Assembly (NCBI RefSeq): GCF_004768465.1
Contig: NZ_SRMF01000007.1
Coordinates: 1-48,302 of the forward strand
Source of the DNA: Natronospirillum operosum
Lineage (GTDB): Bacteria > Pseudomonadota > Gammaproteobacteria > Pseudomonadales > Natronospirillaceae
DNA: 48,302 nucleotides
Reading direction: 5' to 3'
Every line of letters begins with the position of its first letter. Position 1 is the stretch's first letter. Positions 35,728 through 46,553 of the stretch are shown here, in pieces. A program made the translations under genes and the position numbers. The notes beneath the pieces were generated by a model. That model did no database searches and was not told where the DNA came from. It saw only the letters and a list, made by a program, of their open reading frames with translations.

Positions 35728-36969
35728 ATGATCCCTTTTCTGCATGAGAACAACCGCCTGTTTGCCGAGCAGGTGCCGGTGGATACACTGGCCGAGCAAT
35801 TCGGTACACCGCTCTATGTCTATTCCCGCGCCGCCCTGATTCACCAGTACCAACGCTATCAGGCCGCCGTGTCCGAGCAGGACCTGGTCTGCTACGCGGT
35901 CAAGGCCAACGCCAATCTGGCTGTTCTGCGTACCCTGGCCGCCCAGGGCGCCGGTTTTGACATCGTCTCCGTGGGCGAGCTGGAACGCGTGCTGGAAGCC
36001 GGCGGCGACCCGGAGCGCATCGTGTTCAGCGGCGTCGGCAAGCAGCCGGCCGAGATGGCACGGGCGCTGGAAGTCGGCATTCACTGTTTCAATGTCGAAT
36101 CGCTGAGCGAACTGGAGCATCTGCAGGCCGTGGCCGCAGAGCGCGACCAGGTGGCGCGTGTGTCACTGCGGGTGAACCCGGATGTGGACGCCCGCACGCA
36201 CCCCTATATTTCCACCGGCCTGAAGGCCAACAAGTTCGGGGTACCGATTGACGATGCCGAGGCCTTCTATCAGCGGGCCCGGGCGCTGTCGCATATCGAA
36301 CCGATCGGGGTGGACTGTCATATCGGCTCTCAGCTGACCGACATCGAACCCTTGCTGGAAGCGCTGGGCAGCCTGCTGGCGCTGGTGCGCCGTCTGCGCG
36401 CCGACGGCATTGAACTGCAGCATGTCGATATGGGCGGCGGCCTCGGCGTCAGCTACGAAGAGGGCGAAGCAGCGCCGGATATCGAGAGCTACATTGCGGC
36501 CGTCAAGGCCGAACTGGACAGCGAAGGGCTGCATCTGGTGCTGGAGCCGGGCCGCTCCATCGTGGCCGATGCCGGGCTGTTTCTGACCCGGGTCACCCTG
36601 CTCAAGACCGGCGAGGAAAAGAACTTCGCCGTGGTGGACGGCGCCATGAATGACCTGCTGCGTCCGTCTCTGTACGGGGCCTGGCAACGAGTGCTGCCGG
36701 TACAGCCGCGCCCCGGCCAGCCGACCACCTGGGATGTGGTCGGCCCGGTCTGCGAAACCGGGGATTTCCTGGCCCGGGACCGCGAACTGGTATTGGCTGA
36801 AGGCGACCTGGTGGCCATAATGCAGGCAGGCGCCTATGGCTTTGCCATGGCCTCCAACTACAACACCCGTCCGCGAGCGGCCGAAGTCATGGTGGACGGT
36901 GAGCAGGCGATGCTGATTCGCCGGCGCGAGACGCTGGATGATCTGCTTGCCGCCGAACGGGACCTTTGA
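35728..36969 (+). CDS. lysA: Diaminopimelate decarboxylase
   Basis: A 413-residue PLP enzyme that decarboxylates meso-diaminopimelate to L-lysine in the cytosol. The PLP Lys59 is in YAVKANANLAVL. HIGSQ, the phosphate-binding Gly-rich segment (VDMGGGLGVSYEEG), LEPGRSIVA and the active-site CETGDF (near 340) are all present. Fold type III barrel and length are normal. ATG 35728 is preferred to the TTG one codon before. dapF begins two bases after the stop. The pair balances lysine and meso-DAP for peptidoglycan. Confidence 0.97.
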   Translation: MIPFLHENNRLFAEQVPVDTLAEQFGTPLYVYSRAALIHQYQRYQAAVSEQDLVCYAVKANANLAVLRTLAAQGAGFDIVSVGELERVLEAGGDPERIVFSGVGKQPAEMARALEVGIHCFNVESLSELEHLQAVAAERDQVARVSLRVNPDVDARTHPYISTGLKANKFGVPIDDAEAFYQRARALSHIEPIGVDCHIGSQLTDIEPLLEALGSLLALVRRLRADGIELQHVDMGGGLGVSYEEGEAAPDIESYIAAVKAELDSEGLHLVLEPGRSIVADAGLFLTRVTLLKTGEEKNFAVVDGAMNDLLRPSLYGAWQRVLPVQPRPGQPTTWDVVGPVCETGDFLARDRELVLAEGDLVAIMQAGAYGFAMASNYNTRPRAAEVMVDGEQAMLIRRRETLDDLLAAERDL

Positions 36970-36971
36970 GC

Positions 36972-37820
36972 ATGCGCATTCGCTTCAGCAAGATGCATGG
37001 TCTGGGCAACGACTTCATGGTGATCGATGGCGTTACCCAGGACATCACGCTTACCCGCGAACAGGTGCGGGCCTGGGGTGATCGTCATTTCGGGGTCGGC
37101 TTCGACCAGTTGCTGCTGGTGCAGCCGCCGGAGTCTCCGGACGTGGCCTTCCGCTACCGCATCTACAATGCCGATGGTGACGAGGTTGAACAGTGTGGCA
37201 ACGGCGCACGCTGCTTTGCGGCCTTTGTACGGCGCCAGGGGCTGACCGCCAACAGTGTGATACCGGTGCAGACCAGCGGCGGCCGGCTTGAGCTGACGGT
37301 ACTGGCCGACGGCCAGGTGCGGGTGAACATGGGTGTGCCCCGGCTGGCGCTGGACGAGGTGCCCTTTCGCGCCTCGGCGCCCGGTCAGGCCGGCAGGCAG
37401 ACTGTGGCCCTGGCGGGCGGGCGCACGGTCACCCTGACCCCGGTCTCCATGGGCAATCCGCATGGCGTGCTGCTGGTGGACGAACCGCCTTCGGACGAGT
37501 TGCTGGCAGACCTCGGGCCGCAACTGGAACAGCACGAGGCCTTTCCGGCCCGGGCCAATATCGGTTTTCTGCAGGTGCTGGATGCAAGCAGTGGGCGCCT
37601 GCGTGTTTACGAGCGTGGTGTCGGTGAAACACTGGCCTGCGGCAGCGGTGCCTGTGCCGCTCTGGTGGCGGCTCGACTGCACGGGGTCATGGGGGCAACG
37701 GTGACATTGCACCTGAACGGGGGTGATATCGGTCTGAGTTGGGCCGGCGCGGGTGAGCCGGTATACATGACAGGGCCAGCCACCTTCGTATACGATGGAG
37801 AGATCAATCAGGAAGCGTGA
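36972..37820 (+). CDS. dapF: Diaminopimelate epimerase
   Basis: A 282-residue cofactor-independent racemase converting LL- to meso-diaminopimelate. Both catalytic cysteines are seen, Cys75 (EQCGNGARCF) and Cys223 (ETLACGSGACA), with the N-terminal KMHGLGNDF signature. It is tightly packed between lysA and the DUF484 gene, as in Pseudomonas. The length is usual for the family. Confidence 0.97.
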   Translation: MRIRFSKMHGLGNDFMVIDGVTQDITLTREQVRAWGDRHFGVGFDQLLLVQPPESPDVAFRYRIYNADGDEVEQCGNGARCFAAFVRRQGLTANSVIPVQTSGGRLELTVLADGQVRVNMGVPRLALDEVPFRASAPGQAGRQTVALAGGRTVTLTPVSMGNPHGVLLVDEPPSDELLADLGPQLEQHEAFPARANIGFLQVLDASSGRLRVYERGVGETLACGSGACAALVAARLHGVMGATVTLHLNGGDIGLSWAGAGEPVYMTGPATFVYDGEINQEA

Positions 37821-37822
37821 TC

Positions 37823-38527
37823 ATGAGCAAAGCCGATGCGAGGCTTCGGGAACCCGGCCAGGAGCCGTTGAATGCCGAAGCAGTAGAAGCCTATCTGGAC
37901 CAGCATCCCGAGTTCTTTGCAGGGCGGGAAGCCTTGCTGGGCAAGCTGACTATTCCCCATCCAAGCGGGCAGGCGATATCCCTGCTCGAAAAACAGAATG
38001 ACCTGCTGCGCCGCGAGGCCGGCAACCTGCGCGAACGCCTGCATCACCTGATCGCCACCGCGCGCGACAATGACCATCTGTTCATGCGCCTGCGCGCGCA
38101 GATACTGCACCTGCTCGATGCGCGCGACTGGCCCGGTGTGCTGCAGGCTCTGAGCCAGGGCCTGACCCGCCATTTCGATGTCGATCGGGTACAGATGCTG
38201 GTGCTGGACGAGCGGCTGCATGTGTCCGGCTCCATCAGTCACCTGACGACGCAGGCTGCTGTAAAGGCCGCCTGGCCGGCCGTGGTCGACGAACATCACT
38301 GCTGGTGCGGCGCCATCGAGCCGGATCTGGCCAGCCGCATGCTGGGCAATGACGCTCAGGCTGCCGGGTCGGTGGCCGTGGCGCCGGTGCTGGCGCAGGA
38401 TCGATTGGTCGCAGTAATGGTGCTGATAGCCGAAGACCCGGCGTATTTCCGCTCCAGTATGGATACACTCTTTCTCAATCACGTGGCGGAAGTCACCAGT
38501 CGTCTGACCCGCTCCGTGCTGTCCTGA
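37823..38527 (+). CDS. DUF484-family protein (YigA-like)
   Basis: A 234-residue cytosolic protein of the DUF484 family. It has an N-terminal helical part (EAVEAYLDQHPEFFAGREALLGKLTIPHPSG is the family hallmark), a heptad-rich stretch (about 60-90) and a GAF-like C-terminal domain. The function is unknown. In many relatives it is followed by xerC. Here tldD comes next, so the usual partner is missing. The ATG at 37823 has AGGAAG upstream at a normal distance; a GTG two codons earlier is too close to that site. Confidence 0.9.
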   Translation: MSKADARLREPGQEPLNAEAVEAYLDQHPEFFAGREALLGKLTIPHPSGQAISLLEKQNDLLRREAGNLRERLHHLIATARDNDHLFMRLRAQILHLLDARDWPGVLQALSQGLTRHFDVDRVQMLVLDERLHVSGSISHLTTQAAVKAAWPAVVDEHHCWCGAIEPDLASRMLGNDAQAAGSVAVAPVLAQDRLVAVMVLIAEDPAYFRSSMDTLFLNHVAEVTSRLTRSVLS

Positions 38528-38558
38528 ATTCCGACGACCGCTGCAGGAGCCTTGTCCC

Positions 38559-39944
38559 ATGCTGGATGTAACCACCGCCCGGCGCGTGCTTGACCACGCG
38601 CTGGCTCAGGGCGCCGACTTTGCCGACCTGTTTGTCGAGCGTCAGCAACGCCAGAGCCTCCGTACCCTGCTGGACCAGGTCGAAGACGTTCAGTCCGGTC
38701 TGGAATTCGGCATCGGTATCCGCCTGGTCTATGGCCATCAGGTCCTGTATGGCTACACCAACCAGACCGGGGCCGATGTGCTGTGCGATATCGTGGGTAC
38801 CCTGGCCGCCCGGGACCGGCGCGACCCGGTCACCACCGCCACCGCGCTTGATTTCCGCCAGCCCGATGACCGCCATCCCACCCGCGTGCCGCTCAGTGTG
38901 GATACCGCGCTGGCGGAGAAAATCGACTTTCTGCGCCGCGCCGACCAGGCCGCGCGCGCCGAGCAGGCGGCCATTACCCGCACCATCGGCAATATTCTGC
39001 AGCGTGAACAGCAGATCGAGGTATTCAACTCCGAAGGCCTGCATACCCGGGATGTCCGCCACTACTGCCGCGTTGCGCTGACTGCAGTCGCCACCGACGG
39101 CCAGGAACAGGCCACTGGCAGCGACAATATCGGCGGCCTGCTGGGCTGGGAAGTGCACAGTCAGCGCGATCCTGCAGCGCTGGGTGCAGAGGCGGCCCGT
39201 CAGGCCGGGGTGAATCTGGGTGCCAAACCCTGTCCGTCCGGGCGCATGCCGGTGGTCATCGGCAACGGCTTTGGCGGCGTGATCTTCCACGAGGCCTGTG
39301 GCCACCTGCTGGAAACCACGGCGGTCGCCAAGCAGGCGTCGGTGTTCCATGACCAGATGGGCGAGATGATTGCCTCGCCGGTGGTCAGCGCCGTTGATGA
39401 CGGCACCATCGACAATGCCTGGGGCTCGCTCAATATCGATGATGAAGGCATGCCGACCCAGCGCACCCAACTGATCAAGGACGGCCGCCTGACCAGCTTC
39501 ATGGTGGACCGCCTGGGCAGTCAGCAGACCGGTTTTGCGCGCACCGGCTCCGGACGTCGGGAGAGCTACCGGTTCGCGCCGGCTTCCCGCATGCGCAATA
39601 CCTTTATCGAAGCCGGCAAGGACGACTTCAACGACATGATCGCTTCCATGGATCGCGGTATCTATGCGGCCAGCATGGGCGGCGGCTCCGTGCAGCCGGG
39701 CACCGGTGAATTCAACTTCGCGGTGACCGAGGGCTATTATGTGGAAAACGGCAAGATCCAGTATCCGGTCAAGGCCGCAACCCTGATCAGCACCGGCCCG
39801 GCCGTACTGAAGGAAATCAGCATGGTGGGGCCTGATCTCGACCTGGCCTGTGGCATGTGCGGTTCGGTCAGCGGTGCCATTCCGACCACGGTGGGCCAGC
39901 CGGCACTGAAAGTGGACGACATCCTGGTGGGGGGCAATGCCTGA
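38559..39944 (+). CDS. tldD: Metalloprotease subunit TldD
   Basis: A 461-residue protein, the catalytic half of the TldD/TldE zinc protease that processes unfolded peptides, including microcin and CcdA in E. coli. The metal site HEACGH (244-249, HExxxH) is intact. Downstream GSGRRESYRFAPASRMRNTFIE and the CGMCGSVSGAIPTTVGQPALKV C-terminus are typical. The stop overlaps the start of pmbA (TGATG), so the two subunits are made together. In many genomes tldD and pmbA are unlinked. Confidence 0.96.
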   Translation: MLDVTTARRVLDHALAQGADFADLFVERQQRQSLRTLLDQVEDVQSGLEFGIGIRLVYGHQVLYGYTNQTGADVLCDIVGTLAARDRRDPVTTATALDFRQPDDRHPTRVPLSVDTALAEKIDFLRRADQAARAEQAAITRTIGNILQREQQIEVFNSEGLHTRDVRHYCRVALTAVATDGQEQATGSDNIGGLLGWEVHSQRDPAALGAEAARQAGVNLGAKPCPSGRMPVVIGNGFGGVIFHEACGHLLETTAVAKQASVFHDQMGEMIASPVVSAVDDGTIDNAWGSLNIDDEGMPTQRTQLIKDGRLTSFMVDRLGSQQTGFARTGSGRRESYRFAPASRMRNTFIEAGKDDFNDMIASMDRGIYAASMGGGSVQPGTGEFNFAVTEGYYVENGKIQYPVKAATLISTGPAVLKEISMVGPDLDLACGMCGSVSGAIPTTVGQPALKVDDILVGGNA

Positions 39945-41275
39945 TGACAACCACCGACAGCATGATCAGCCAGGTACTGGAACGCGTGCAGCAGGCCGGC
40001 GCCGAGGGCGACCTGATCATTGACGAAGGCCGCTCGCTGGGGCTGAAAGCCCGCCAGGGCAAGCTGGAAGAACAGGCCGTCAGCGAGACCCGCATTATGG
40101 GCCTGCGGGTCATTCAGGACCAGCGGGTGGGCATTGCCTTCAGTGAGGCCACTGACGAGACCGCCCTGAGCTGGCTGGTGGAGCAGGCCCTGCTCAATGC
40201 CCGTTTCAATCAGATGGAGGCGCACGAGCGCATCCCGGATCTGCAGACCGAGCTCGCCTCCGACGACGCCCTGCTGTGCCCGCACAGTACAATGAGCACC
40301 GAAGCCCGTATCGAGCTGCTGCTGTCACTGGAGCAGCAACTGAGCAGCCTGGAGGGCATTCGCAATGTGCCCTACAACGGCCTCAGTGAGCGGCTGTCCA
40401 GTCGCCAGGTGGCGTCCACCAGCGGCCTGCGGGCGCGCAGCCGGCAGCGCATGAACTTCCTCTATGCCTATGCTCTGGCTGCCCGTGGCGAGATCACCGC
40501 CATGGCGGGCTGGGGCCAGGCGGCGCGCCTGGGCGAGCAGTTGCAGGCCGAGCCCATTATCGAGCGTTCGCATCAGGAGGCCATGGCTCTGCTGGAAGGC
40601 AAGCCGGTAGCCAGCGGGCACTATGATGTCTGTTTTGACCCTGATGCGCAGAAAGACCTGTTCAGCGCCTTCAGTCTGGCCTTGTCCGGCAAGGCCGCCT
40701 GTGACGGCATCAACCCCTGGCGTGACCGCATTGGCGAGCCCGTGGCCGTCCCCGGCCTGACGCTGCTGGACCGGCCGCTGAACACGGACGGCTTCGGCTA
40801 TGCCCTGTTTGATGCCGAGGGTACCGCCTGTGCCGAGACGCCCATTGTGGTCGGCGGCCAGTTGCAGACCCTGCTGCACAATACGGCCACGGCGCACGAA
40901 CTGGGTGCGGTCTCCACCGGCCACGCCGTGCGCGGGCCGCGTTCGGCCCTGGGCGTGGGCAGCCACCAGTTGATGGTCGAGCCCGGTGCTGCCTCAAGGG
41001 CCGAGCTGGAGGGTGGCGAGTATCTGCTGCTGACGCAGTTGCAGGGCACGCATTCGGGCGCCAATGCGCTCTCGGGTGATTTCAGTTTCGGGGCCAGCGG
41101 TTATCTGTGTCGGGACGGTGAGAAAGTGCAACCGGTGCGTGGCATCACCGTGGCCGGCAACTTCTACCAGATGCTGCAGCACATCAGCGCCATTGGCGAT
41201 ACTGCCTATTGGGACTGGAGCCGCTCCACCCGCATGCCGACGCTGCGCTTTGCGGATGTGGCCATCTCCGGTTGA
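39944..41275 (+). CDS. pmbA: Metalloprotease subunit PmbA/TldE
   Basis: A 443-residue TldE homologue. It shares the TldD fold but lacks the HExxxH motif and acts as the non-catalytic partner. AARGEITAMAGWG, KAACDGINPWRDRIGEPV, GLTLLDRPLNTDGFGYALFDAEG and the Asn-rich SGANALSGDFSFGASGYLC region match the family. The ATG at 39944 overlaps the tldD stop. It is convergent with mutM, with hairpins (41297-41333) in the gap. Confidence 0.95.
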   Translation: MTTTDSMISQVLERVQQAGAEGDLIIDEGRSLGLKARQGKLEEQAVSETRIMGLRVIQDQRVGIAFSEATDETALSWLVEQALLNARFNQMEAHERIPDLQTELASDDALLCPHSTMSTEARIELLLSLEQQLSSLEGIRNVPYNGLSERLSSRQVASTSGLRARSRQRMNFLYAYALAARGEITAMAGWGQAARLGEQLQAEPIIERSHQEAMALLEGKPVASGHYDVCFDPDAQKDLFSAFSLALSGKAACDGINPWRDRIGEPVAVPGLTLLDRPLNTDGFGYALFDAEGTACAETPIVVGGQLQTLLHNTATAHELGAVSTGHAVRGPRSALGVGSHQLMVEPGAASRAELEGGEYLLLTQLQGTHSGANALSGDFSFGASGYLCRDGEKVQPVRGITVAGNFYQMLQHISAIGDTAYWDWSRSTRMPTLRFADVAISG

Positions 41276-41296
41276 ATTTGCAGGCATCGGTCCTGC

Positions 41297-41333
41297 CAGC
41301 CCGCGACCCGCTGCGGGCTGTGAGCCTTGCTCA
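41297..41333. terminator. Hairpin pair between convergent pmbA and mutM
   Basis: CAGCCCGC (41297-41304) pairs with GCGGGCTG (41313-41320), and TGAGC pairs with GCTCA directly after it (41321-41333). No T run follows on either strand, so it is a weak or factor-assisted terminator at best. Confidence 0.45.
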
Positions 41334-41360
41334 CGCATTTGAACCTGGGCGCCCATGGCC

Positions 41361-42176
41361 CTAACGCTGACAATGCGCACAGTAAACGGTACTGCGCCCA
41401 CTCAGCCGAATTTCCTTCAATGGCCGGCCACAGCTGAGGCAGGGCTGCCCCCTGCGGCCGTAGACCTTCAGATCGATGCTGAAATAACCGGACTCCCCGG
41501 TGGCGCTGACATAGTCGCGCAGCGTGGTGCCGCCCTGGGCGATGGCCCGCGTCAGCACGTCCTTGATATGCGTGACCAGCCGTTCGCAGCGGACCCGACT
41601 GATGCGGTTGGCCGCCCGTCTGGGGTGTATGCCGGTTTCGAACAGCGCCTCGTTGGCGTAGATATTCCCCACGCCGACCACCAGGCTGGCATCCATCAGC
41701 GCACTCTTGATGGGGCCGCGCCGGCTCTGCAGGGCCTGATGCAGATAGTCACCATTGAATGATTCGCTCAGCGGCTCCGGGCCCAGCACCGTGATCAGCG
41801 GGTGAGTGGTCCAGTCCGGTACATAGAGCATGGCCCCGAAGCGGCGCGGATCACGGTAGCGGATCAGCGTGCCGCCCTCGAACAGCCAGTCGCTGTGGTC
41901 GTGTTTTTCCGGCCGGGCCTGCAGATCCGGCAGCACCCTGAACTGGCCGCTCATGCCCAGGTGGGCGATGATCTGACCCTGCTCCAGATGCAGAATCATG
42001 TACTTGGAGCGCCGCGTCAGGGCCTCGACACGCTGGCCTGCCACCTGCTCCGGCCACGCCGGGTCGATGGGCCAGCGCAAACGGGGTTCACGCACCGTCC
42101 AGCGCTCCAGGCGCTTGCCTTCGACATGCGGGGCAATACCCCGGCAGGTGGTTTCGACTTCGGGCAGTTCGGGCAT
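41361..42176 (-). CDS. mutM: Formamidopyrimidine-DNA glycosylase (MutM/Fpg)
   Basis: A 271-residue base-excision repair enzyme that removes 8-oxoguanine and opens abasic sites. The mature N-terminus PELPEVE supplies the catalytic Pro and Glu, so the ATG at 42176 is certain, although an in-frame start eight codons upstream exists. Lys in RRSKYM, the helix-two-turn-helix region (GVGNIYANEALFETGIHP) and the C-terminal four-cysteine zinc finger (CLSCGRPL to YCAHC) are present. It lies downstream of rpmBG on the same strand behind a terminator. Confidence 0.97.
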   Translation of the reverse strand: MPELPEVETTCRGIAPHVEGKRLERWTVREPRLRWPIDPAWPEQVAGQRVEALTRRSKYMILHLEQGQIIAHLGMSGQFRVLPDLQARPEKHDHSDWLFEGGTLIRYRDPRRFGAMLYVPDWTTHPLITVLGPEPLSESFNGDYLHQALQSRRGPIKSALMDASLVVGVGNIYANEALFETGIHPRRAANRISRVRCERLVTHIKDVLTRAIAQGGTTLRDYVSATGESGYFSIDLKVYGRRGQPCLSCGRPLKEIRLSGRSTVYCAHCQR

Positions 42177-42200
42177 AGGTATCCGCTGTATTGCGCGCAT

Positions 42201-42231
42201 AAAAAACCCGGCACGACCGGCCGGGTTTTTT
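42201..42231 (-). terminator. Strong hairpin terminator of rpmBG
   Basis: A 12-bp stem (AAAAAACCCGGC with GCCGGGTTTTTT, 7-base loop) lies about 28 bases past the rpmG stop. It is symmetric, with A and T runs on both sides, so it can terminate in both directions. It separates rpmBG from mutM. Confidence 0.9.
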
Positions 42232-42258
42232 GACTTGCACAGACGAGCCGCGAGCAGC

Positions 42259-42414
42259 TTACTTGATCTTGGCTTCCTTGAAGATCACATGCTTGCGTAC
42301 CACCGGATCAAACTTTTTCATTTCCAGTTTGTCGGGTGTGGTCCGCTTGTTCTTGTCTGTGGTGTAGAAGTAACCGGTACCGGCAGAGGATACCATACGA
42401 ATCTTCTCACGCAT
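42259..42414 (-). CDS. rpmG: 50S ribosomal protein L33
   Basis: A 51-residue basic protein with the L33 pattern ([22 protein letters not shown], then [18 protein letters not shown]). The zinc-binding cysteines found in some L33 proteins are absent, so this is the zinc-independent C- form. It lies 12 bases after rpmB on the same transcript, the usual arrangement. Confidence 0.97.
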   Translation of the reverse strand: MREKIRMVSSAGTGYFYTTDKNKRTTPDKLEMKKFDPVVRKHVIFKEAKIK

Positions 42415-42426
42415 GTTGTGTGCTCC

Positions 42427-42663
42427 TTAAACCTTGATGCCGCGCTTGCGCAGGTCGCCCAGCACATCGCTGATGCCGCGCTTGTCGATGATACGCATGC
42501 CCTTGGCGGAGACACGCAGTTTTACAAAACGGTTTTCTTCCGGCACCCAGAAACGGTGGGTGTGAATGTTGGGCAGAAAACGACGCTTGGTCTTGCGATT
42601 GGAGTGGGACACATTGTTCCCGGTCACCGGACGCTTGCCGGTCACTATGCAAACCTTGGACAT
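42427..42663 (-). CDS. rpmB: 50S ribosomal protein L28
   Basis: A 78-residue basic protein. [20 protein letters not shown] and the [30 protein letters not shown] segments identify L28. A GGAGG site precedes the ATG. No cysteine pairs of the zinc-binding form are present. rpmG follows in the same operon. A convincing promoter was not identified upstream. Confidence 0.97.
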   Translation of the reverse strand: MSKVCIVTGKRPVTGNNVSHSNRKTKRRFLPNIHTHRFWVPEENRFVKLRVSAKGMRIIDKRGISDVLGDLRKRGIKV

Positions 42664-42911
42664 ATCAATTGCCTCCGACGTTGGCTCGTCTGATTATCGC
42701 GGGGCTGGTGCGGGGCCCCTCAAAAAAGAGTGCGCTTTATATCAGAGTTGGCACTTCAGATCAACTGGAGTTGTGGCCTCGCGGCGTCGCTCGTTACAGC
42801 AGAAACTCTTCTGCAGGCTGTGCAACCCGACGTTTCGGGGGCTTGCTTACGCATGCGTGGCCAAGGGCCACAGCCTACAAGGGCTGGGAGGCACGGTTGG
42901 AGTCGCCAGCT

Positions 42912-43006
42912 GGGTATATGTCCTGTGAGACCGTTTGCGGCCAGGGATGGCCGCAACCGAGCTGTCAGGGATGACGTTTTTTGCGTGTCTCACAGGGCAT
43001 ATACCC
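42912..43006. repeat. 95-bp inverted-repeat element with internal AGGGAT-loop hairpins
   Basis: Ends at 42912-42931 (starting GGGTATATG) and 42987-43006 are inverted copies matching 19 of 20 bases. Inside, TTGCGGCC and GGCCGCAA form an 8-bp stem with loop AGGGAT (42935-42956). A second, short stem GTC/GAC has the same AGGGAT loop (42964-42975), followed on the plus strand by six T. The 375-base gap between radC and rpmB holds no gene. The element looks like a MITE or a structured RNA. Confidence 0.65.
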
Positions 43007-43038
43007 GAGCATGGCGACGGGAAAGGGAAGGTGGTGTC

Positions 43039-43713
43039 CTACAACCACCCCCGCTCGGCAAACGACACCGTACACCCCGTCCCGACGACAATATGATCCA
43101 GCAACCGGATGTCCACCAAGTCCAGCGCCTGCTGCAGCCGCTCGGTGATCAGCCGGTCACTCTGACTGGGCTCGGCCACGCCACTGGGGTGGTTGTGGCT
43201 GATGATCAGAGCAGCGGCATTGTGCGACAGCGCCAGCTTGACCACTTCACGCGGATGCACCGGCGCACTGTCTATGGTGCCCTCGAAGATGGGCTCGAAC
43301 GCCAGCAGTCGATGCTGATTGTCCAGAAACAGCGCCGCGAAGCACTCACGCTGCCGGTGCTGCAACTGGGATTGCAGGTAGGCCTTCACGCGCTGCGGCT
43401 GGGTGAACACCGGCGCGTCGTGCAGTTCCTGCTGCAGATAGCGGCGCGACATCTCCAGTACCGCACTCAACTGGGCATACTTGGCTTGGCCCAGCCCCGG
43501 GCTGCGGCAGAAGGCCGCCAGCGGGAGCTGGAGAATACGCCCCAGCGAGCCGTGTTGCTGAATCAACTGCCGCGCCAGATCCACCGCGCTCAGGCCGGGC
43601 AGACCGGTACGCAGAAAGATGGCCAGCAGCTCGGCATCGGACAGTGCGCTTGCACCGAGAGAGAGCAATTTTTCCCGCGGGCGGTCGCCTTCAGGCCAGC
43701 ATTTGATCGACAT
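43039..43713 (-). CDS. radC: RadC-family JAB1/MPN domain protein
   Basis: A 224-residue RadC-type protein. An N-terminal helix-hairpin-helix region (about 1-90; [28 protein letters not shown]) precedes the MPN/JAMM metalloprotease-like domain ([17 protein letters not shown] and SHNHPSG-x4-PSQSD). The old DNA-repair role is doubtful and the function remains unknown. It lies divergent from coaBC, a conserved arrangement in gammaproteobacteria. Confidence 0.95.
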   Translation of the reverse strand: MSIKCWPEGDRPREKLLSLGASALSDAELLAIFLRTGLPGLSAVDLARQLIQQHGSLGRILQLPLAAFCRSPGLGQAKYAQLSAVLEMSRRYLQQELHDAPVFTQPQRVKAYLQSQLQHRQRECFAALFLDNQHRLLAFEPIFEGTIDSAPVHPREVVKLALSHNAAALIISHNHPSGVAEPSQSDRLITERLQQALDLVDIRLLDHIVVGTGCTVSFAERGWL

Positions 43714-43912
43714 TTCGCGTATCCTTTACGCACAAGCGGAACGCGCATTGAAGCCAATTATGGTACGGCGGTACAAGATCAGTACTCAGGTATAGTTTGC
43801 CTGTGCCGCAGCATCAGCGCAGAACCGGGTGGAACTGTTGGCGCACAGCAGGGTCCTGTTACCGACAGCCCTGCATCCAGGGCAATTCGGAGCCGAACAG
43901 AGAGTCGAGACG

Positions 43913-45118
43913 ATGAGTTTGCAAGGGCAGCATATTCTGCTGGGCATCAGCGGCGGTATCGCCGCCTACAAGAGTGCCGAACTGGCGCGCCTGCTGATCA
44001 AGGCCGGTGCCGAGGTCCAGGTGGTCATGACACCAGGGGCGCAGGCCTTTATTGCGCCCCTGACCTTTCAGGCCCTGACCGGGCGCCCGGTACGCACGGA
44101 TCTGCTCGATGAGCAGGCCGAGCAGGGCATGGGGCATATCGAACTGGCCCGCTGGGCCGACCGCGTGCTGCTGGCGCCGGCGACGGCGAACCTGCTGGCT
44201 CGCGTGCGCGCCGGCATGGCAGATGATCTGCTGACCACGGTCATTCTGGCCACACCGGCGCCGCTGGCCATAGCGCCGGCGATGAATCAGCAGATGTGGG
44301 CCAATGTGGCTACCCAGGCCAATGTGCAGGCCCTGACCGAACTCTATGACCCGCTCTGGATCGGGCCCGACAGCGGCGACCAGGCCTGTGGCGATGTCGG
44401 CGCCGGCCGCATGAGCGAGCCGGCAGCTATTGTGAACACCCTGCTGCAGACAGACAGTCAGACCAGCGACTGGGCCGGTCGTCGGGTGGTGATCACCGCC
44501 GGCCCCACGCGCGAGGCCATCGACCCGGTGCGCTACCTGACCAATCATTCCTCCGGGCGCATGGGCTATGCGCTGGCGCAAGCCGCTGCCCGCCGCGGGG
44601 CCGAAGTGGTGCTGATCAGCGGTCCGGTCAGCCTGCCCACACCGGCCGGCGTACGTCGAGTGGATGTGACCTCGGCCGAGGAGATGTGGGCGGCGGCCCG
44701 GACTGAAGCGGCCGGTGCCGACCTCTTTGTGGGGGCGGCCGCGGTGGCGGACTATCGGGTCGACAGTGTGGCTGAGCAGAAACAGAAGAAGCAGGGCCGG
44801 GACGGCCAGTGGCAACTGACTCTGGTGGAGAACCCCGACATCATTCAGGGCGTCGCGGCCATGGATCAGCGGCCCGCCCGCGTGGTCGGGTTCGCCGCCG
44901 AGACCCGGGATGTCGAAACCTATGCCCGCGACAAGCTGGCGCGCAAGAAGCTGGACTGGATCGTGGCCAATGATGTCAGCCGGTCCGATATCGGTTTCAA
45001 CAGCACGGACAACGAAGTCATGGTGTTCGGGCGCGACAACCAGCGCTATGATATGGGACGACAGCCGAAGTCAGTACTTGCTGACGCTCTGCTGGACCTG
45101 TTCGCCAGGGCGGACTGA
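43913..45118 (+). CDS. coaBC: Bifunctional phosphopantothenoylcysteine decarboxylase/synthetase
   Basis: A 401-residue bifunctional enzyme of coenzyme A synthesis. The CoaC flavoprotein half (about 1-185) decarboxylates phosphopantothenoylcysteine: [16 protein letters not shown], the catalytic His of [12 protein letters not shown], and PAMNQQMW. The CoaB half (about 190-401) makes phosphopantothenoylcysteine: [27 protein letters not shown]. The ATG at 43913 begins the conserved N-terminus. Longer in-frame starts would reach into the radC promoter region. It is followed 26 bases later by dut. Confidence 0.97.
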   Translation: MSLQGQHILLGISGGIAAYKSAELARLLIKAGAEVQVVMTPGAQAFIAPLTFQALTGRPVRTDLLDEQAEQGMGHIELARWADRVLLAPATANLLARVRAGMADDLLTTVILATPAPLAIAPAMNQQMWANVATQANVQALTELYDPLWIGPDSGDQACGDVGAGRMSEPAAIVNTLLQTDSQTSDWAGRRVVITAGPTREAIDPVRYLTNHSSGRMGYALAQAAARRGAEVVLISGPVSLPTPAGVRRVDVTSAEEMWAAARTEAAGADLFVGAAAVADYRVDSVAEQKQKKQGRDGQWQLTLVENPDIIQGVAAMDQRPARVVGFAAETRDVETYARDKLARKKLDWIVANDVSRSDIGFNSTDNEVMVFGRDNQRYDMGRQPKSVLADALLDLFARAD

Positions 45119-45144
45119 ATCAACGAATTGAAGGATCGACAACA

Positions 45145-46552
<1,408 letters not shown>

Positions 46553-46553
<1 letters not shown>

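Noticed and set aside
42664-43038. Small coding genes in the rpmB-radC gap
   Set aside because: Open frames of 100-120 codons exist on the plus strand but they run through the inverted-repeat element, lack ribosome sites and show no family pattern.
43714-43912. tRNA or riboswitch between radC and coaBC
   Set aside because: No cloverleaf or known riboswitch core could be folded by eye; only a TATAGT -10-like word (about 43793) was seen.
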